Shown here piece by piece: positions 50,261 to 58,930 of a DNA stretch of 64,000 nt. The position numbers were made by a program, and so were the translations under genes. Each line of letters begins with the position of its first letter. Positions within the stretch are counted from its first letter, which is position 1. Origin of the DNA: Micromonospora tulbaghiae. Its GTDB lineage: Bacteria; Actinomycetota; Actinomycetes; Mycobacteriales; Micromonosporaceae. The notes beneath the pieces are model-generated. The model had not been told where the DNA came from and made no database searches. It saw nothing but the letters and a program-made list of their open reading frames with translations. The stretch spans positions 372,001 to 436,000 of the forward strand of contig NZ_FMCQ01000005.1 of assembly GCF_900091605.1 (NCBI RefSeq). Direction: 5' to 3'.

Positions 50261-51541
50261 ATGCACACCCCCGAGAACGAAGCCCTCCGCCGCGACGCCG
50301 CCGACCCCGGCCACCGGCACCTGTTCCACGTCCCACCCGCCGACGGCGGGCGCTACCCCGACACGGCGTACCTGGCCGGCAACTCGCTCGGCCTCCAGCC
50401 GCGGGCCACCCGGGACGAACTCCTCGCCGACCTGGACGCCTGGAGTCGCCTGGGCGTCGAGGGGCACCTGGAGTCGGAGCGGCCCTGGCTGCCGTACCAC
50501 GAGCTGCTGACCGCACCGGCCGCCCGCCTGGTCGGCGCGCTGCCCGCGGAGACCGTGGTAATGAACTCCCTCACGGTCAACCTGCACCTGCTGATGGTCA
50601 GCTTCTACCGGCCGGCCGGCGAGCGCACCCGCATCGTCATCGAGGACAGCGCGTTCCCCTCGGACAGCTACGCCGTGCGCAGCCAGGCCCGCTTCCACGG
50701 GCTGGACCCGGACACCACGGTGGTACGCCTCAAGCCGCGCCCCGGCTCCGACACGCTCGGCACCGAGGACGTGCTGGACTTCCTGGCCCGCGAGGGCCAC
50801 ACGGTGGCGCTGCTGATGCTCGGCGGCGTGAACTACCTGACCGGCGAGCTGATGGACATCCCCACCATCACCGCGGCCGGCCGGGCCGCGGGCGCGGTGG
50901 TCGGCTGGGACCTGGCGCACGCCGCGGGCAACGTGCCGCTGGCGCTGCACGACTGGGACGTCGACTTCGCCGCCTGGTGCTCGTACAAGTACCTCAACTC
51001 CGGCCCGGGTGCGCTGGGCGGCGTCTTCGTCCACGAGCGGCACCTCGGCGACCGGTCGATCCAGCGCTTCGAGGGCTGGTGGAGCACCGAGGCGGCCACC
51101 CGGTTCGAGATGACCCCGGTGTCCCGGCCGCCGGCCACCGTCGAGGCGTGGCAGATCTCCAACCCGCCGATCTTCGCGATGGGCCCGGTGCGTACGTCGC
51201 TGGAGCTGTTCGACTCCGTCGGCATGCCGGCGCTGCGCGAGCGCAGCCTGCGGCTGACCGCCTGGCTGGAGCAGCTGCTCGACGAGGTCACGCCGGGCCG
51301 TCCGCTGAGCGTGGTGACCCCGCGCGACCCGGCCCGCCGCGGCTGCCAGCTCTCCGTGCGGATCGGGGTGGGCAGCGCGAACGAGCTGACGAAGCGGCTG
51401 CGGCACGAGCACGGCGTGGTCGCCGACGCCCGGGAGCCGGACATCGTCCGGTTCGCGCCGGTGCCGCTCTACTCCACGTACCACGACTGCTGGCGGGTCG
51501 CCGAGGCGCTGGCGGCAACTGTTGAGAAGGAGGGCTCGTGA
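50261..51541 (+). CDS. kynU: Kynureninase
   Basis: A 426-residue PLP enzyme that splits kynurenine or 3-hydroxykynurenine to alanine and (3-hydroxy)anthranilate. Signatures: YLAGNSLGLQPRATRDELLA, the aromatic contacts near WSRLGVEGHLE, VIEDSAFPSDSYAVRSQ, GWDLAHAAGNVPLALHDWDV and the PLP lysine Lys243 in WCSYKYLNSGPG. The closing ADAREPDIVRFAPVPLYSTY fits the C-terminal domain. The ATG at 50261 is preceded by GAGAGAA; the gap after kynA is 14 bp. Its stop overlaps the next GTG by 4 bp. Confidence 0.95.
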   Translation: MHTPENEALRRDAADPGHRHLFHVPPADGGRYPDTAYLAGNSLGLQPRATRDELLADLDAWSRLGVEGHLESERPWLPYHELLTAPAARLVGALPAETVVMNSLTVNLHLLMVSFYRPAGERTRIVIEDSAFPSDSYAVRSQARFHGLDPDTTVVRLKPRPGSDTLGTEDVLDFLAREGHTVALLMLGGVNYLTGELMDIPTITAAGRAAGAVVGWDLAHAAGNVPLALHDWDVDFAAWCSYKYLNSGPGALGGVFVHERHLGDRSIQRFEGWWSTEAATRFEMTPVSRPPATVEAWQISNPPIFAMGPVRTSLELFDSVGMPALRERSLRLTAWLEQLLDEVTPGRPLSVVTPRDPARRGCQLSVRIGVGSANELTKRLRHEHGVVADAREPDIVRFAPVPLYSTYHDCWRVAEALAATVEKEGS

Positions 51542-52875
51542 GCGCGAGGAGTGAGCGCGACGAGATCGCGGTGGTCGGCGCCGGGCTGGCCGGCTGCCTG
51601 CTGGCCTGCTACCTGGCCCGCCGCGGCTACCCGGTGGCCCTCTACGAGCGGCGGCCCGACCCGCGTACCGGCACCGTCGAGCGGGGCCGGTCGATCAACC
51701 TGGCGCTGTCCGAGCGCGGCCTGGACGCGCTGCGCCGCATCGGCCTGGAGGACGAGGTGATGGCGGACGCGCTGCCGATGCGCGGCCGCATGATCCACCC
51801 GGTCGAGGGCGAGCCGGAGTTCCAGTCTTACAGCGGCTCCGGGGACCGCGCGATCAACTCGATCAGCCGGGGCGCGCTGAACAACGCGCTGCTCGACGCC
51901 GCCGCCGCGCTGCCGAACGTGCGCGTCGCGTTCGACCACCGGCTGGTCGGGCTCGACCCGCTCGGCGGCGAGATGACGTTCGAGACGCCGCAGGGCAAGG
52001 TCACCGCCACCGCCTCGGTCGTCCTCGGCGCCGACGGCGCCGGCTCCGCGGTGCGCGGGCAACTGCTCGCGTACGGGGGCCTGACCGAGAGCCTGGACTT
52101 CCTCGACTACGGCTACAAGGAGCTGACCATCCCGCCGCTGGGCGGGGAGTTCGCGCTCGACCCGGGCGCGCTGCACATCTGGCCGCGCGGCACCTCGATG
52201 ATGATCGCGCTGCCGAACCCGGACCGCTCCTTCACCTGCACGCTGTTCTGGCCCACCCACGGCACGCGCAGCTTCGCGTCGCTGAGCAGCCCGGCGGCGA
52301 TCGAGCAGTTCTTCGCCACCCACTACCCGGACCTGGTCCCGCTCGCGCCGAACCTGGTCGACGACTACCAGCACAACCCGGTCGGTGTGCTCGGCACGGT
52401 GCGCTGCACGCCGTGGCAGGTGGCCGGGACGGTCGGCCTGATCGGCGACGCCGCGCACGCCATCGTGCCGTTCTACGGCCAGGGCGCGAACTGCGCGTTC
52501 GAGGACGTGGTCGAGCTGGACCGCTGCCTCGACGAGTGCGACGACGAGTGGGCGGCCGCGCTGCCGCTGTTCCAGCACCGCCGCCAGGAGAACGCGGAGG
52601 CGATCGCCCGGATGGCGCTGGCGAACTTCGTGGAGATGCGGGACAAGGTCGCCTCGCCGGTGTTCCGCACCCGCAAGCAGGTCGAGCACGCGCTGGAACG
52701 GGCGCTGCCGGGCCGCTACGTCTCCCAGTACGAGCTGGTCTCGTTCTCCACCACCCCGTACGCGCAGGTGCGCCGCCGGGTGCGCGCGCAGTACGCGGTG
52801 GTCGGCGCGGTAGCGGCCGGCGCGGTCGCGCTGCTGGCCGGTGGTGTCCGCGCGGCGCTGGGGCGGCGGCGATGA
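51538..52875 (+). CDS. kmo: Kynurenine 3-monooxygenase
   Basis: A 445-residue FAD monooxygenase hydroxylating kynurenine with NADPH and O2. It has the Rossmann motif VVGAGLAGCLLACYLARRGY, ERGRSINLALSERGLDALRR, ASVVLGADGAGSAVRGQLL and the second FAD motif GLIGDAAHAIVPFYGQGANC. A hydrophobic stretch near the C-terminus (VVGAVAAGAVALLAGGVRAA) probably attaches it to the membrane, as in eukaryotic KMO. The start GTG overlaps kynU by 4 bp and the stop overlaps the dehydrogenase ATG by 4 bp. Confidence 0.94.
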   Translation: MSARSERDEIAVVGAGLAGCLLACYLARRGYPVALYERRPDPRTGTVERGRSINLALSERGLDALRRIGLEDEVMADALPMRGRMIHPVEGEPEFQSYSGSGDRAINSISRGALNNALLDAAAALPNVRVAFDHRLVGLDPLGGEMTFETPQGKVTATASVVLGADGAGSAVRGQLLAYGGLTESLDFLDYGYKELTIPPLGGEFALDPGALHIWPRGTSMMIALPNPDRSFTCTLFWPTHGTRSFASLSSPAAIEQFFATHYPDLVPLAPNLVDDYQHNPVGVLGTVRCTPWQVAGTVGLIGDAAHAIVPFYGQGANCAFEDVVELDRCLDECDDEWAAALPLFQHRRQENAEAIARMALANFVEMRDKVASPVFRTRKQVEHALERALPGRYVSQYELVSFSTTPYAQVRRRVRAQYAVVGAVAAGAVALLAGGVRAALGRRR

Positions 52876-54377
52876 CGCTCTGGGATCCCCGGCTGATGAC
52901 CGGGCACGCGCCGGACGGCCCCGGCCTGCTGCGCAACTTCGTCGGCGGTGAGTTCGTCGACGCCGGTTCCCGGTTCACCAAGCGCAGCCCGGTCACCGGC
53001 GAGCCGGTGTTCGAGGTGGTCGAGGCGTCGCAGTCGACTGTGGACGACGCGGTCGCCGCGGCCCGGTCGGCGCTGCGCGGCCCGTGGGGCCGGATGGGGG
53101 AGCGGGAACGCGCCGAGGTGCTGCGCCGGGTCGCCGACGAGCTGGAACGGCGCTTCGACGATCTGGTCGCGGCCGAGGTCGCGGACACCGGCAAGGCCAT
53201 CTCGCAGGCCCGTACGCTCGACATCCCGCGCGGCGCGGCCAACTTCCGGGCGTTCGCCGAGATCGTGGCGACAGCGCCGACGGAGTCGTTCACCACTGTC
53301 ACCCCGGCCGGGGGCCGGGCGCTCAACTACGCGGTCCGCAAGCCGGTCGGCGTGGTCGCTGTCATCGTGCCGTGGAACCTGCCGCTGCTGCTGCTCACCT
53401 GGAAGGTCGCCCCGGCCCTGGCCTGCGGCAACGCCGTGGTGGTCAAGCCCAGCGAGGAGACCCCCGCGTCGGCCACGCTGCTGGCCGAGGTGATGGCCGC
53501 GGCGGGCGTGCCGGACGGCGTGTTCAACCTGGTGCACGGCTTCGGGCCCGGCTCGGCCGGCGAGCACCTGACCCGGCACCCGGGCGTGGACGCGATCACG
53601 TTCACCGGCGAGTCGGCCACCGGCAGCGCGATCATGCGCGCCGCCGCCGACGGGGTGAAGGCGGTCAGCTTCGAGCTGGGTGGCAAGAACGCCGGCCTGG
53701 TGTTCGCCGACGCCGACCTGGACGCGGCGGTCGCCGGTTCGGTGCGGTCCAGCTTCACCAACGGCGGCCAGGTGTGCCTGTGCACCGAGCGCATCTACGT
53801 GCAGCGGCCGGTGTTCGAGGAGTTCACCGCGCGGCTGGCCGAGCGCGCCGACGAGCTGGCGTACGGCTGGCCGGACGACGAGGCGACGGCGAACATGCCG
53901 CTCATCTCGCACGGGCACCGCGACAAGGTGCTCGGCCACTACGCGCTGGCCCGCACCGAGGGCGCCGAGGTCCGCGCGGGAGGCGGCACGCCGCGCTTCG
54001 GCGACGGCCGTGACGGCGGGGCGTACGTGCAGCCGACGGTGCTCACCGGCCTGGGGGCGGACGCCCGCACCAACCAGGAGGAGATCTTCGGACCGGTGGT
54101 GCACGTCGCGCCGTTCGACGACGAGGACGAGGCGTACGCGCTGGCGAACGGCACCGCCTACGGCCTGGCCGCGACGGTGTGGACGCGGGACGTGGGCCGG
54201 GCGCACCGGGCCGGCGTCCGGCTCGACGCCGGCATCGTCTGGGTCAACACCTGGTTCCTGCGCGACCTGCGCACCCCGTTCGGCGGGGTGAAGGCGTCGG
54301 GCGTGGGCCGCGAGGGCGGCGTGCACTCGCTCGACTTCTACTCCGAGCTGACAAACGTCTGCGTGGACCTGTCATGA
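52872..54377 (+). CDS. 2-aminomuconate 6-semialdehyde dehydrogenase (ALDH family)
   Basis: A 501-residue aldehyde dehydrogenase. Active-site Cys302 lies in NGGQVCLC and the general-base glutamate in VSFELGGKN; NAD binding appears in VVKPSEETPASATLLAEV and FTGESATGSAI. ALDHs of this subgroup act on hydroxymuconic or aminomuconic semialdehyde. The position between KMO and the hydratase, together with the dioxygenase and decarboxylase further on, points to 2-aminomuconate semialdehyde oxidation. It overlaps kmo by 4 bp. The hydratase gene follows after 56 bp, the widest gap in the run, where an internal promoter is possible. Confidence 0.88.
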   Translation: MTLWDPRLMTGHAPDGPGLLRNFVGGEFVDAGSRFTKRSPVTGEPVFEVVEASQSTVDDAVAAARSALRGPWGRMGERERAEVLRRVADELERRFDDLVAAEVADTGKAISQARTLDIPRGAANFRAFAEIVATAPTESFTTVTPAGGRALNYAVRKPVGVVAVIVPWNLPLLLLTWKVAPALACGNAVVVKPSEETPASATLLAEVMAAAGVPDGVFNLVHGFGPGSAGEHLTRHPGVDAITFTGESATGSAIMRAAADGVKAVSFELGGKNAGLVFADADLDAAVAGSVRSSFTNGGQVCLCTERIYVQRPVFEEFTARLAERADELAYGWPDDEATANMPLISHGHRDKVLGHYALARTEGAEVRAGGGTPRFGDGRDGGAYVQPTVLTGLGADARTNQEEIFGPVVHVAPFDDEDEAYALANGTAYGLAATVWTRDVGRAHRAGVRLDAGIVWVNTWFLRDLRTPFGGVKASGVGREGGVHSLDFYSELTNVCVDLS

Positions 54378-54433
54378 GCGCGCGTGGTGGGCAGAATGGC
54401 CGGAATCCCCAGCGACGTAAGCGAGGAGCCGCC

Positions 54434-55231
54434 ATGACCGTGGACATCGAGGCCGCCAACCGGGAACTGGCAGTGGCCCGGCAGGACGGGAAGCCCTGCC
54501 CGCCGCTGCGCGGCCGGCTGCTGCCCGAGGGCGACATCGAGGCCGCGTACCAGGTGCAGCAGGTCTACACCCGGCAGCGGCTGGGCAAGGGACACCGCCG
54601 CGTCGGCGCGAAGATCGGCCTGACGTCGCGGACCGTCCAGGAGAGCTTCGGCGTCTTCCAGCCCGACTTCGGGGTGCTCTTCGACGACATGGCCGTCGGC
54701 GACGGCGTCGAGGTGCCGATCGACCGGCTGCTCCAGCCGCGGGTGGAGGCGGAGATCGCCTTCGTGCTCGGCGCGGACCTGCCGGACGAGCGGGTCACCA
54801 CTGTCGACCTGATCCGGGCGGTGGACCACGTGCTGCCGGCCATCGAGATCGTCGACTCGCGGATCGCGGACTGGGACATCTCGATCGTGGACACGGTGGC
54901 GGACAACGCCTCCAGCGGGCTGTTCGTGCTCGGCACCGCGCCCCGGCGGCTCGCCGACGTCGACCTGCGACTGTGCGGCATGGTGCTGGAGCACGCCGGT
55001 GAGCCGGTCTCGGTCGGCGCGGGTGCGGCCTGCCTCGGCAATCCACTGCACGCGTTGCAGTGGCTGGCCGGCACGATGGCCCGCGCCGGTGACCCGCTGC
55101 GGGCCGGCGACGTGGTGCTCTCCGGCGCGCTCGGCCCGATGGTGCCGGTCACGCCCGGCGCGGCGTACGAGGCGCGCATCTCCGGGCTCGGTTCGGTGCG
55201 TACCTGTTTCTCGAAGGAGGCCACCTCATGA
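54434..55231 (+). CDS. 2-oxopent-4-enoate (2-keto-4-pentenoate) hydratase
   Basis: A 265-residue member of the MhpD/DmpE hydratase family. Diagnostic segments: RRVGAKIGLTSRTVQESFGV and FQPDFGVLFDDMAVGDG, where hydratases have FGVxQPDFGxL. RVEAEIAFVLGADLPDERVT holds metal ligands, with SRIADWDISIVDTVADNASS and SGALGPMVPVTPG. It hydrates the dienoate to 4-hydroxy-2-oxovalerate. GAGGAG lies before the ATG. The next gene overlaps by 4 bp. It differs from the similar decarboxylase at 57.2 kb in keeping the QPDFG signature. Confidence 0.9.
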   Translation: MTVDIEAANRELAVARQDGKPCPPLRGRLLPEGDIEAAYQVQQVYTRQRLGKGHRRVGAKIGLTSRTVQESFGVFQPDFGVLFDDMAVGDGVEVPIDRLLQPRVEAEIAFVLGADLPDERVTTVDLIRAVDHVLPAIEIVDSRIADWDISIVDTVADNASSGLFVLGTAPRRLADVDLRLCGMVLEHAGEPVSVGAGAACLGNPLHALQWLAGTMARAGDPLRAGDVVLSGALGPMVPVTPGAAYEARISGLGSVRTCFSKEATS

Positions 55232-56163
55232 GCGTCGGAGTGGCGGTGCTCGGGTCGGGCAACATCGGCACCGACCTGATGATCAAGGTGCTGCGGCTCA
55301 GTGAGAGCCTGCGCATGGTGGCGATGGCCGGCATCGACCCGGCCTCGGACGGTCTGGCCCGGGCCCGCCGGCTCGGCGTGACCACCACCGCCGAGGGCGT
55401 CGACGGCCTGGTGGCGCTGCCCGAGTTCGCGGACGTCCAGCTGGTCTTCGACGCCACCTCGGCCGGCGCGCACAGGCGTCACGACGAGGTGCTGCGGGCG
55501 CACGGCCGCACGGTGGTCGACCTGACGCCCGCCGCGATCGGCCCGTACGTGGTGCCGCCGGTGAACCTCGACGAGCACCTGGGCGAGCCGAACGTCAACA
55601 TGGTGACCTGCGGCGGGCAGGCCACGGTGCCGATCGTGCACGCGGTCGGCCGGATCACCCCCGTCGCGTACGGGGAGATCGTCGCCTCGATCGCGTCGAA
55701 GTCGGCCGGGCCCGGCACCCGGGCCAACATCGACGAGTTCACCGAGACGACCGCCCGCGCCATCGAGGTGGTCGGCGGCGCCGAGCGCGGCAAGGCCATC
55801 ATCGTGCTGAACCCGGCCGACCCGCCGCTGCTGATGCGCGACACGGTCTACTGCCTGTGCCCGGACGCGGACGCCGACCCGGGCGCGATCGCCGCCTCGG
55901 TGGCCGACATGGTGACGGCCGTGCAGGAGTACGTGCCCGGCTACCGGCTCAAGCAGGACGTGCAGTTCGACGCTGTGGACACGTACGCGCCGGTGCTCGG
56001 CCGGCACTTCACCGGCCTGCAGGTGTCGGTGTTCCTGGAGGTCTCCGGCGCCGGGCACTACCTGCCCGCGTACGCCGGGAACCTGGACATCATGACGTCG
56101 GCCGCGCTGCGTACCGCGGAGCGGCTGGTGGCGCTGCGCGCGACGGAGGTGAGTGCGCGATGA
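55228..56163 (+). CDS. Acetaldehyde dehydrogenase (acetylating), DmpF/MhpF type
   Basis: A 311-residue enzyme oxidising acetaldehyde with CoA and NAD to acetyl-CoA. It shows VAVLGSGNIGTDLMIKVLR (nucleotide binding), DLTPAAIGPYVVPPVNLDEH, and the catalytic Cys128 in MVTCGGQATVPIVHAV. SKSAGPGTRANIDEFTETTA and GKAIIVLNPADPPLLMRDTV complete the signature. It normally forms a channelled complex with the aldolase encoded next. ATG overlaps the hydratase by 4 bp; its own stop overlaps the aldolase ATG by 4 bp. Confidence 0.95.
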   Translation: MSVGVAVLGSGNIGTDLMIKVLRLSESLRMVAMAGIDPASDGLARARRLGVTTTAEGVDGLVALPEFADVQLVFDATSAGAHRRHDEVLRAHGRTVVDLTPAAIGPYVVPPVNLDEHLGEPNVNMVTCGGQATVPIVHAVGRITPVAYGEIVASIASKSAGPGTRANIDEFTETTARAIEVVGGAERGKAIIVLNPADPPLLMRDTVYCLCPDADADPGAIAASVADMVTAVQEYVPGYRLKQDVQFDAVDTYAPVLGRHFTGLQVSVFLEVSGAGHYLPAYAGNLDIMTSAALRTAERLVALRATEVSAR

Positions 56164-57218
56164 CCGACCTCTACATCCAGGACGTGACGCTGCGCGACGG
56201 CATGCACGCCATCGGGCACCGCTACACGGTCGACCAGGTGCGTACCGTGGCCGCCGCGCTCGACGCGGCCGGCGTGGCCGCGGTCGAGGTGGCGCACGGC
56301 GACGGCCTGGCCGGCTCCAGCGTCAACTACGGGCACGGCGCCGCCGCCGACGCGGACTGGATCGCCGCCGCCGCCGAGGTGCTCACCACCGCCCGGCTCA
56401 CCACGCTGCTGCTGCCGGGCATCGGCACCATCGCGGACCTGAAGGCGGCGAAGGCGCTCGGCGTGACGAGCGTCCGGATCGCCACGCACTGCACCGAGGC
56501 GGACATCTCCGCCCAGCACATCGCCTGGGCCCGGGAGAACGACATGGACGTCTCCGGGTTCCTGATGATGTCGCACCTCAACGACCCGGCCGGGCTGGCC
56601 GCGCAGGCCAAGCTGATGGAGTCGTACGGCGCGCACTGCGTCTACGTCACCGACTCCGGCGGCCGGCTGCTGATGTCGGACGTGGCGCAGCGCGTCGACG
56701 CGTACCGGCAGGTGCTGGAGCCGGAGACGCAGATCGGCATCCACGCGCACCACAACCTGTCGCTCGGTGTGGCGAACAGCGTGCTGGCGGTCGAGCACGG
56801 CCGGATCCTCGGCGACGGCCCGCTCGGCTCACCGTCCGGCCGGACCGTCCGGGTGGACGCGTCGCTCGCCGGCATGGGTGCGGGCGCGGGCAACGCGCCG
56901 CTGGAGGTCTTCGTCGCGGTCGCCGAGCTGCACGGCTGGAAGCACGGCTGCGACGTGTTCGCGTTGATGGACGCCGCCGACGACCTGGTCCGCCCACTGC
57001 AGGACCGACCGGTCCAGGTCGACCGGGAGACGCTCTCCCTGGGGTACGCGGGCGTCTACTCCAGCTTCCTGCGTCACGCCGAGCGGGCCTCGGCCAAGTA
57101 CGGAGTGGACGTCCGCTCGATCCTGGTCGAGCTGGGCCGTCGCCGGATGGTCGGCGGCCAGGAGGACATGATCGTGGACGTGGCACTGGACCTGGCGGCT
57201 AAGGAGAACAACTCATGA
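56160..57218 (+). CDS. 4-hydroxy-2-oxovalerate aldolase, DmpG/MhpE type
   Basis: A 352-residue class II aldolase splitting 4-hydroxy-2-oxovalerate into pyruvate and acetaldehyde. N-terminal IQDVTLRDGMHAIGHRYT contains the active-site Arg12/Asp13 and His; GSSVNYGHGAA follows, and the metal histidines lie in IGIHAHHNLSLGVANSVLAV. Acetaldehyde is passed to the dehydrogenase partner. The family's helical communication domain (KHGCDVFALMDAADDLVRPL) is intact. It overlaps its neighbours by 4 bp on each side. Confidence 0.95.
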   Translation: MTDLYIQDVTLRDGMHAIGHRYTVDQVRTVAAALDAAGVAAVEVAHGDGLAGSSVNYGHGAAADADWIAAAAEVLTTARLTTLLLPGIGTIADLKAAKALGVTSVRIATHCTEADISAQHIAWARENDMDVSGFLMMSHLNDPAGLAAQAKLMESYGAHCVYVTDSGGRLLMSDVAQRVDAYRQVLEPETQIGIHAHHNLSLGVANSVLAVEHGRILGDGPLGSPSGRTVRVDASLAGMGAGAGNAPLEVFVAVAELHGWKHGCDVFALMDAADDLVRPLQDRPVQVDRETLSLGYAGVYSSFLRHAERASAKYGVDVRSILVELGRRRMVGGQEDMIVDVALDLAAKENNS

Positions 57219-57988
57219 TCGGGCCGGACATCGCCGGCATCGCGGAGAAGCTGGGCGCGGCGGCCGACGACGCCACCGCGATCCCGCAGCTCGCCGCCGA
57301 GACCGGCCTCGACGTCGACGCCGCGTACGCGGTGCAGACCGCGCTGGTGCAGCGCCGCCTCGACCGGGGTGAGCGGCTGGTCGGCCTCAAGATGGGGCTC
57401 ACCAGCAAGGCCAAGATGGCGCAGGTCGGCGTGGACGAGGTGATCTGGGGCCGGCTGACCGACGTGATGCGGGTGCCCGACGGCGGCGGTGTCGACGTCG
57501 GCGACTTCATCCACCCCCGGGTCGAGCCGGAGGTGGCGTTCCTGCTGGACCGGCTGCCCGACCCGGGCGAACCGGTCGGCTCGTTCACCCGGGCCGTGCG
57601 CGCTGTCGCCCCGGCCATCGAGCTGATCGACTCCCGGTACGCGAACTTCACCTTCTCGCTGCCGGACGTGATCGCCGACAACACCTCGGCCGCCGCGTTC
57701 GTGGTGGGGCCGTGGTCGCCGGTGCCGGACGGGCTGGACAACCTCGGCGTGCTGCTGGAGATCGACGGGCGGGTGGCGCAGGTCGGCTCGACCGCTGCCA
57801 TCCTCGGCGACCCGCGCCGCGCGCTGGACGAGGGTCTGCGGCTGGCCGGCCGGCACGGCGTCCGGCTGCGCAAGGGCTGGGTGTTCCTGGCCGGCGCGGC
57901 CACCGCCGCGGTGCCGCTGCGTCCCGGCGCACACGTGCGGGCCACAGTGGAGAAGCTCGGGTCCGCCTCCCTGAAGGCCCTGCCATGA
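57215..57988 (+). CDS. 4-oxalocrotonate (2-oxo-3-hexenedioate) decarboxylase, DmpH/XylI type
   Basis: A 257-residue enzyme related to the hydratase upstream but of the decarboxylase branch. ERLVGLKMGLTSKAKMAQVG replaces the hydratase QPDFG signature, followed by VDEVIWGRLTDVMRVPDG and HPRVEPEVAFLLDRLPDPGE with metal ligands. It decarboxylates 4-oxalocrotonate, the product of 2-aminomuconate deamination, to 2-oxopent-4-enoate, the hydratase substrate. ATG start, overlapping the aldolase by 4 bp; its stop overlaps the deaminase ATG by 4 bp. Confidence 0.9.
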   Translation: MIGPDIAGIAEKLGAAADDATAIPQLAAETGLDVDAAYAVQTALVQRRLDRGERLVGLKMGLTSKAKMAQVGVDEVIWGRLTDVMRVPDGGGVDVGDFIHPRVEPEVAFLLDRLPDPGEPVGSFTRAVRAVAPAIELIDSRYANFTFSLPDVIADNTSAAAFVVGPWSPVPDGLDNLGVLLEIDGRVAQVGSTAAILGDPRRALDEGLRLAGRHGVRLRKGWVFLAGAATAAVPLRPGAHVRATVEKLGSASLKALP

Positions 57989-58410
57989 CCGGCCGCGTGG
58001 TGGCCGGGAAGGCCGTGCCGCGGGGCGCGTTCCCGCACGTCAAGGTGGCCGGCGGGTTCGTCTTCGTCTCCGGTACGTCGTCGCGCCGGCCGGACAACAC
58101 GTTCGCCGGGGTGTCGGTGGACGAGTTCGGCACCACCGACCTGGACATCCGGGAGCAGACCCGGGCCGTGGTCGAGAACATCCGCGACCTGCTCCGCTCG
58201 GTCGGCGCCGACCTGAGCGACCTGGTGCAGGTCACCAGCTACCTGGTCAACATGAACGACTTCGGCGGCTACAACGAGGTGTGGGCGGAGTTCTTCGACG
58301 CCACCGGGCCGACCCGGACCACAGTCGCCGTGCACCAGCTTCCGCACCCGCATCTGCTGATCGAGATGCAGGCCGTCGCCCTACTTCCGCCGGGAGGTTC
58401 CCATGAGTGA
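57985..58410 (+). CDS. 2-aminomuconate deaminase (RidA/YjgF family)
   Basis: A 141-residue RidA-fold protein: GAFPHVKVAGGFVFVSGTSS, DIREQTRAVVENIRDLLRSV, DLVQVTSYLVNMNDFGGYNE, and the closing PTRTTVAVHQLPHPHLLIEM. Bacterial 2-aminomuconate deaminases are of this family, and the context (between decarboxylase and 3-hydroxyanthranilate dioxygenase genes) supports that role rather than general enamine deamination. A known arginine contact of RidA is seen at PTRT. Start ATG overlaps the decarboxylase; its end overlaps the dioxygenase start by 8 bp. Confidence 0.85.
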   Translation: MTGRVVAGKAVPRGAFPHVKVAGGFVFVSGTSSRRPDNTFAGVSVDEFGTTDLDIREQTRAVVENIRDLLRSVGADLSDLVQVTSYLVNMNDFGGYNEVWAEFFDATGPTRTTVAVHQLPHPHLLIEMQAVALLPPGGSHE

Positions 58411-58927
58411 GATCGCCGAGCCGTTCAGCTTCTCCGGCTGGATCGGCGAGAACCAGCACCTGCTCAAGCCCCCGGTGGGCAACAAGGAGATGCTGCCCGG
58501 CAGCGACGACTTCATCGTCATGGTGGTGGGTGGTCCGAACCAGCGTACGGACTTCCACGTCGACCCGTACGAGGAGTTCTTCTACCAGGTCAAGGGCAAC
58601 ATGCACATCAACCTGATGCTGCCGGAGGGCCCGCGTACGGTGCACGTGCGCGAGGGGCAGATGTGGATGCTGCCGCGCAACACCCCGCACTCGCCGCAGC
58701 GTCCCGAGGCCGGCTCGATCGGCATGGTGATCGAGCGGGTCCGCGAGGAGGGCACGCTGGAGAAGTTCCAGTGGTACTGCGGCGAGTGCAACCACAAGGT
58801 GCACGAGGTGGAGCTGCAGGTCCGCGACATCGCCGCCGACCTGCCTCCGGTCTTCGCCGCGTTCTACGCCGACGAGAAGGCCCGCACCTGCGACAACTGC
58901 GGCGCGCTGCACCCGGGCAAGGGCTGA
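58403..58927 (+). CDS. nbaC: 3-hydroxyanthranilate 3,4-dioxygenase
   Basis: A 174-residue cupin that opens 3-hydroxyanthranilate to 2-amino-3-carboxymuconate 6-semialdehyde. The iron ligands are His52, Glu58 and His96 (DFHVDPYEEFFYQ; RNTPHSPQ). A second, rubredoxin-like metal site is formed by Cys126/Cys129 and Cys163/Cys166 (CGEC, CDNC), characteristic of the bacterial enzyme. GGGAGG lies before the ATG. It overlaps the deaminase by 8 bp and is 3 bp ahead of the decarboxylase gene. Confidence 0.95.
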   Translation: MSEIAEPFSFSGWIGENQHLLKPPVGNKEMLPGSDDFIVMVVGGPNQRTDFHVDPYEEFFYQVKGNMHINLMLPEGPRTVHVREGQMWMLPRNTPHSPQRPEAGSIGMVIERVREEGTLEKFQWYCGECNHKVHEVELQVRDIAADLPPVFAAFYADEKARTCDNCGALHPGKG

Positions 58928-58930
58928 CGC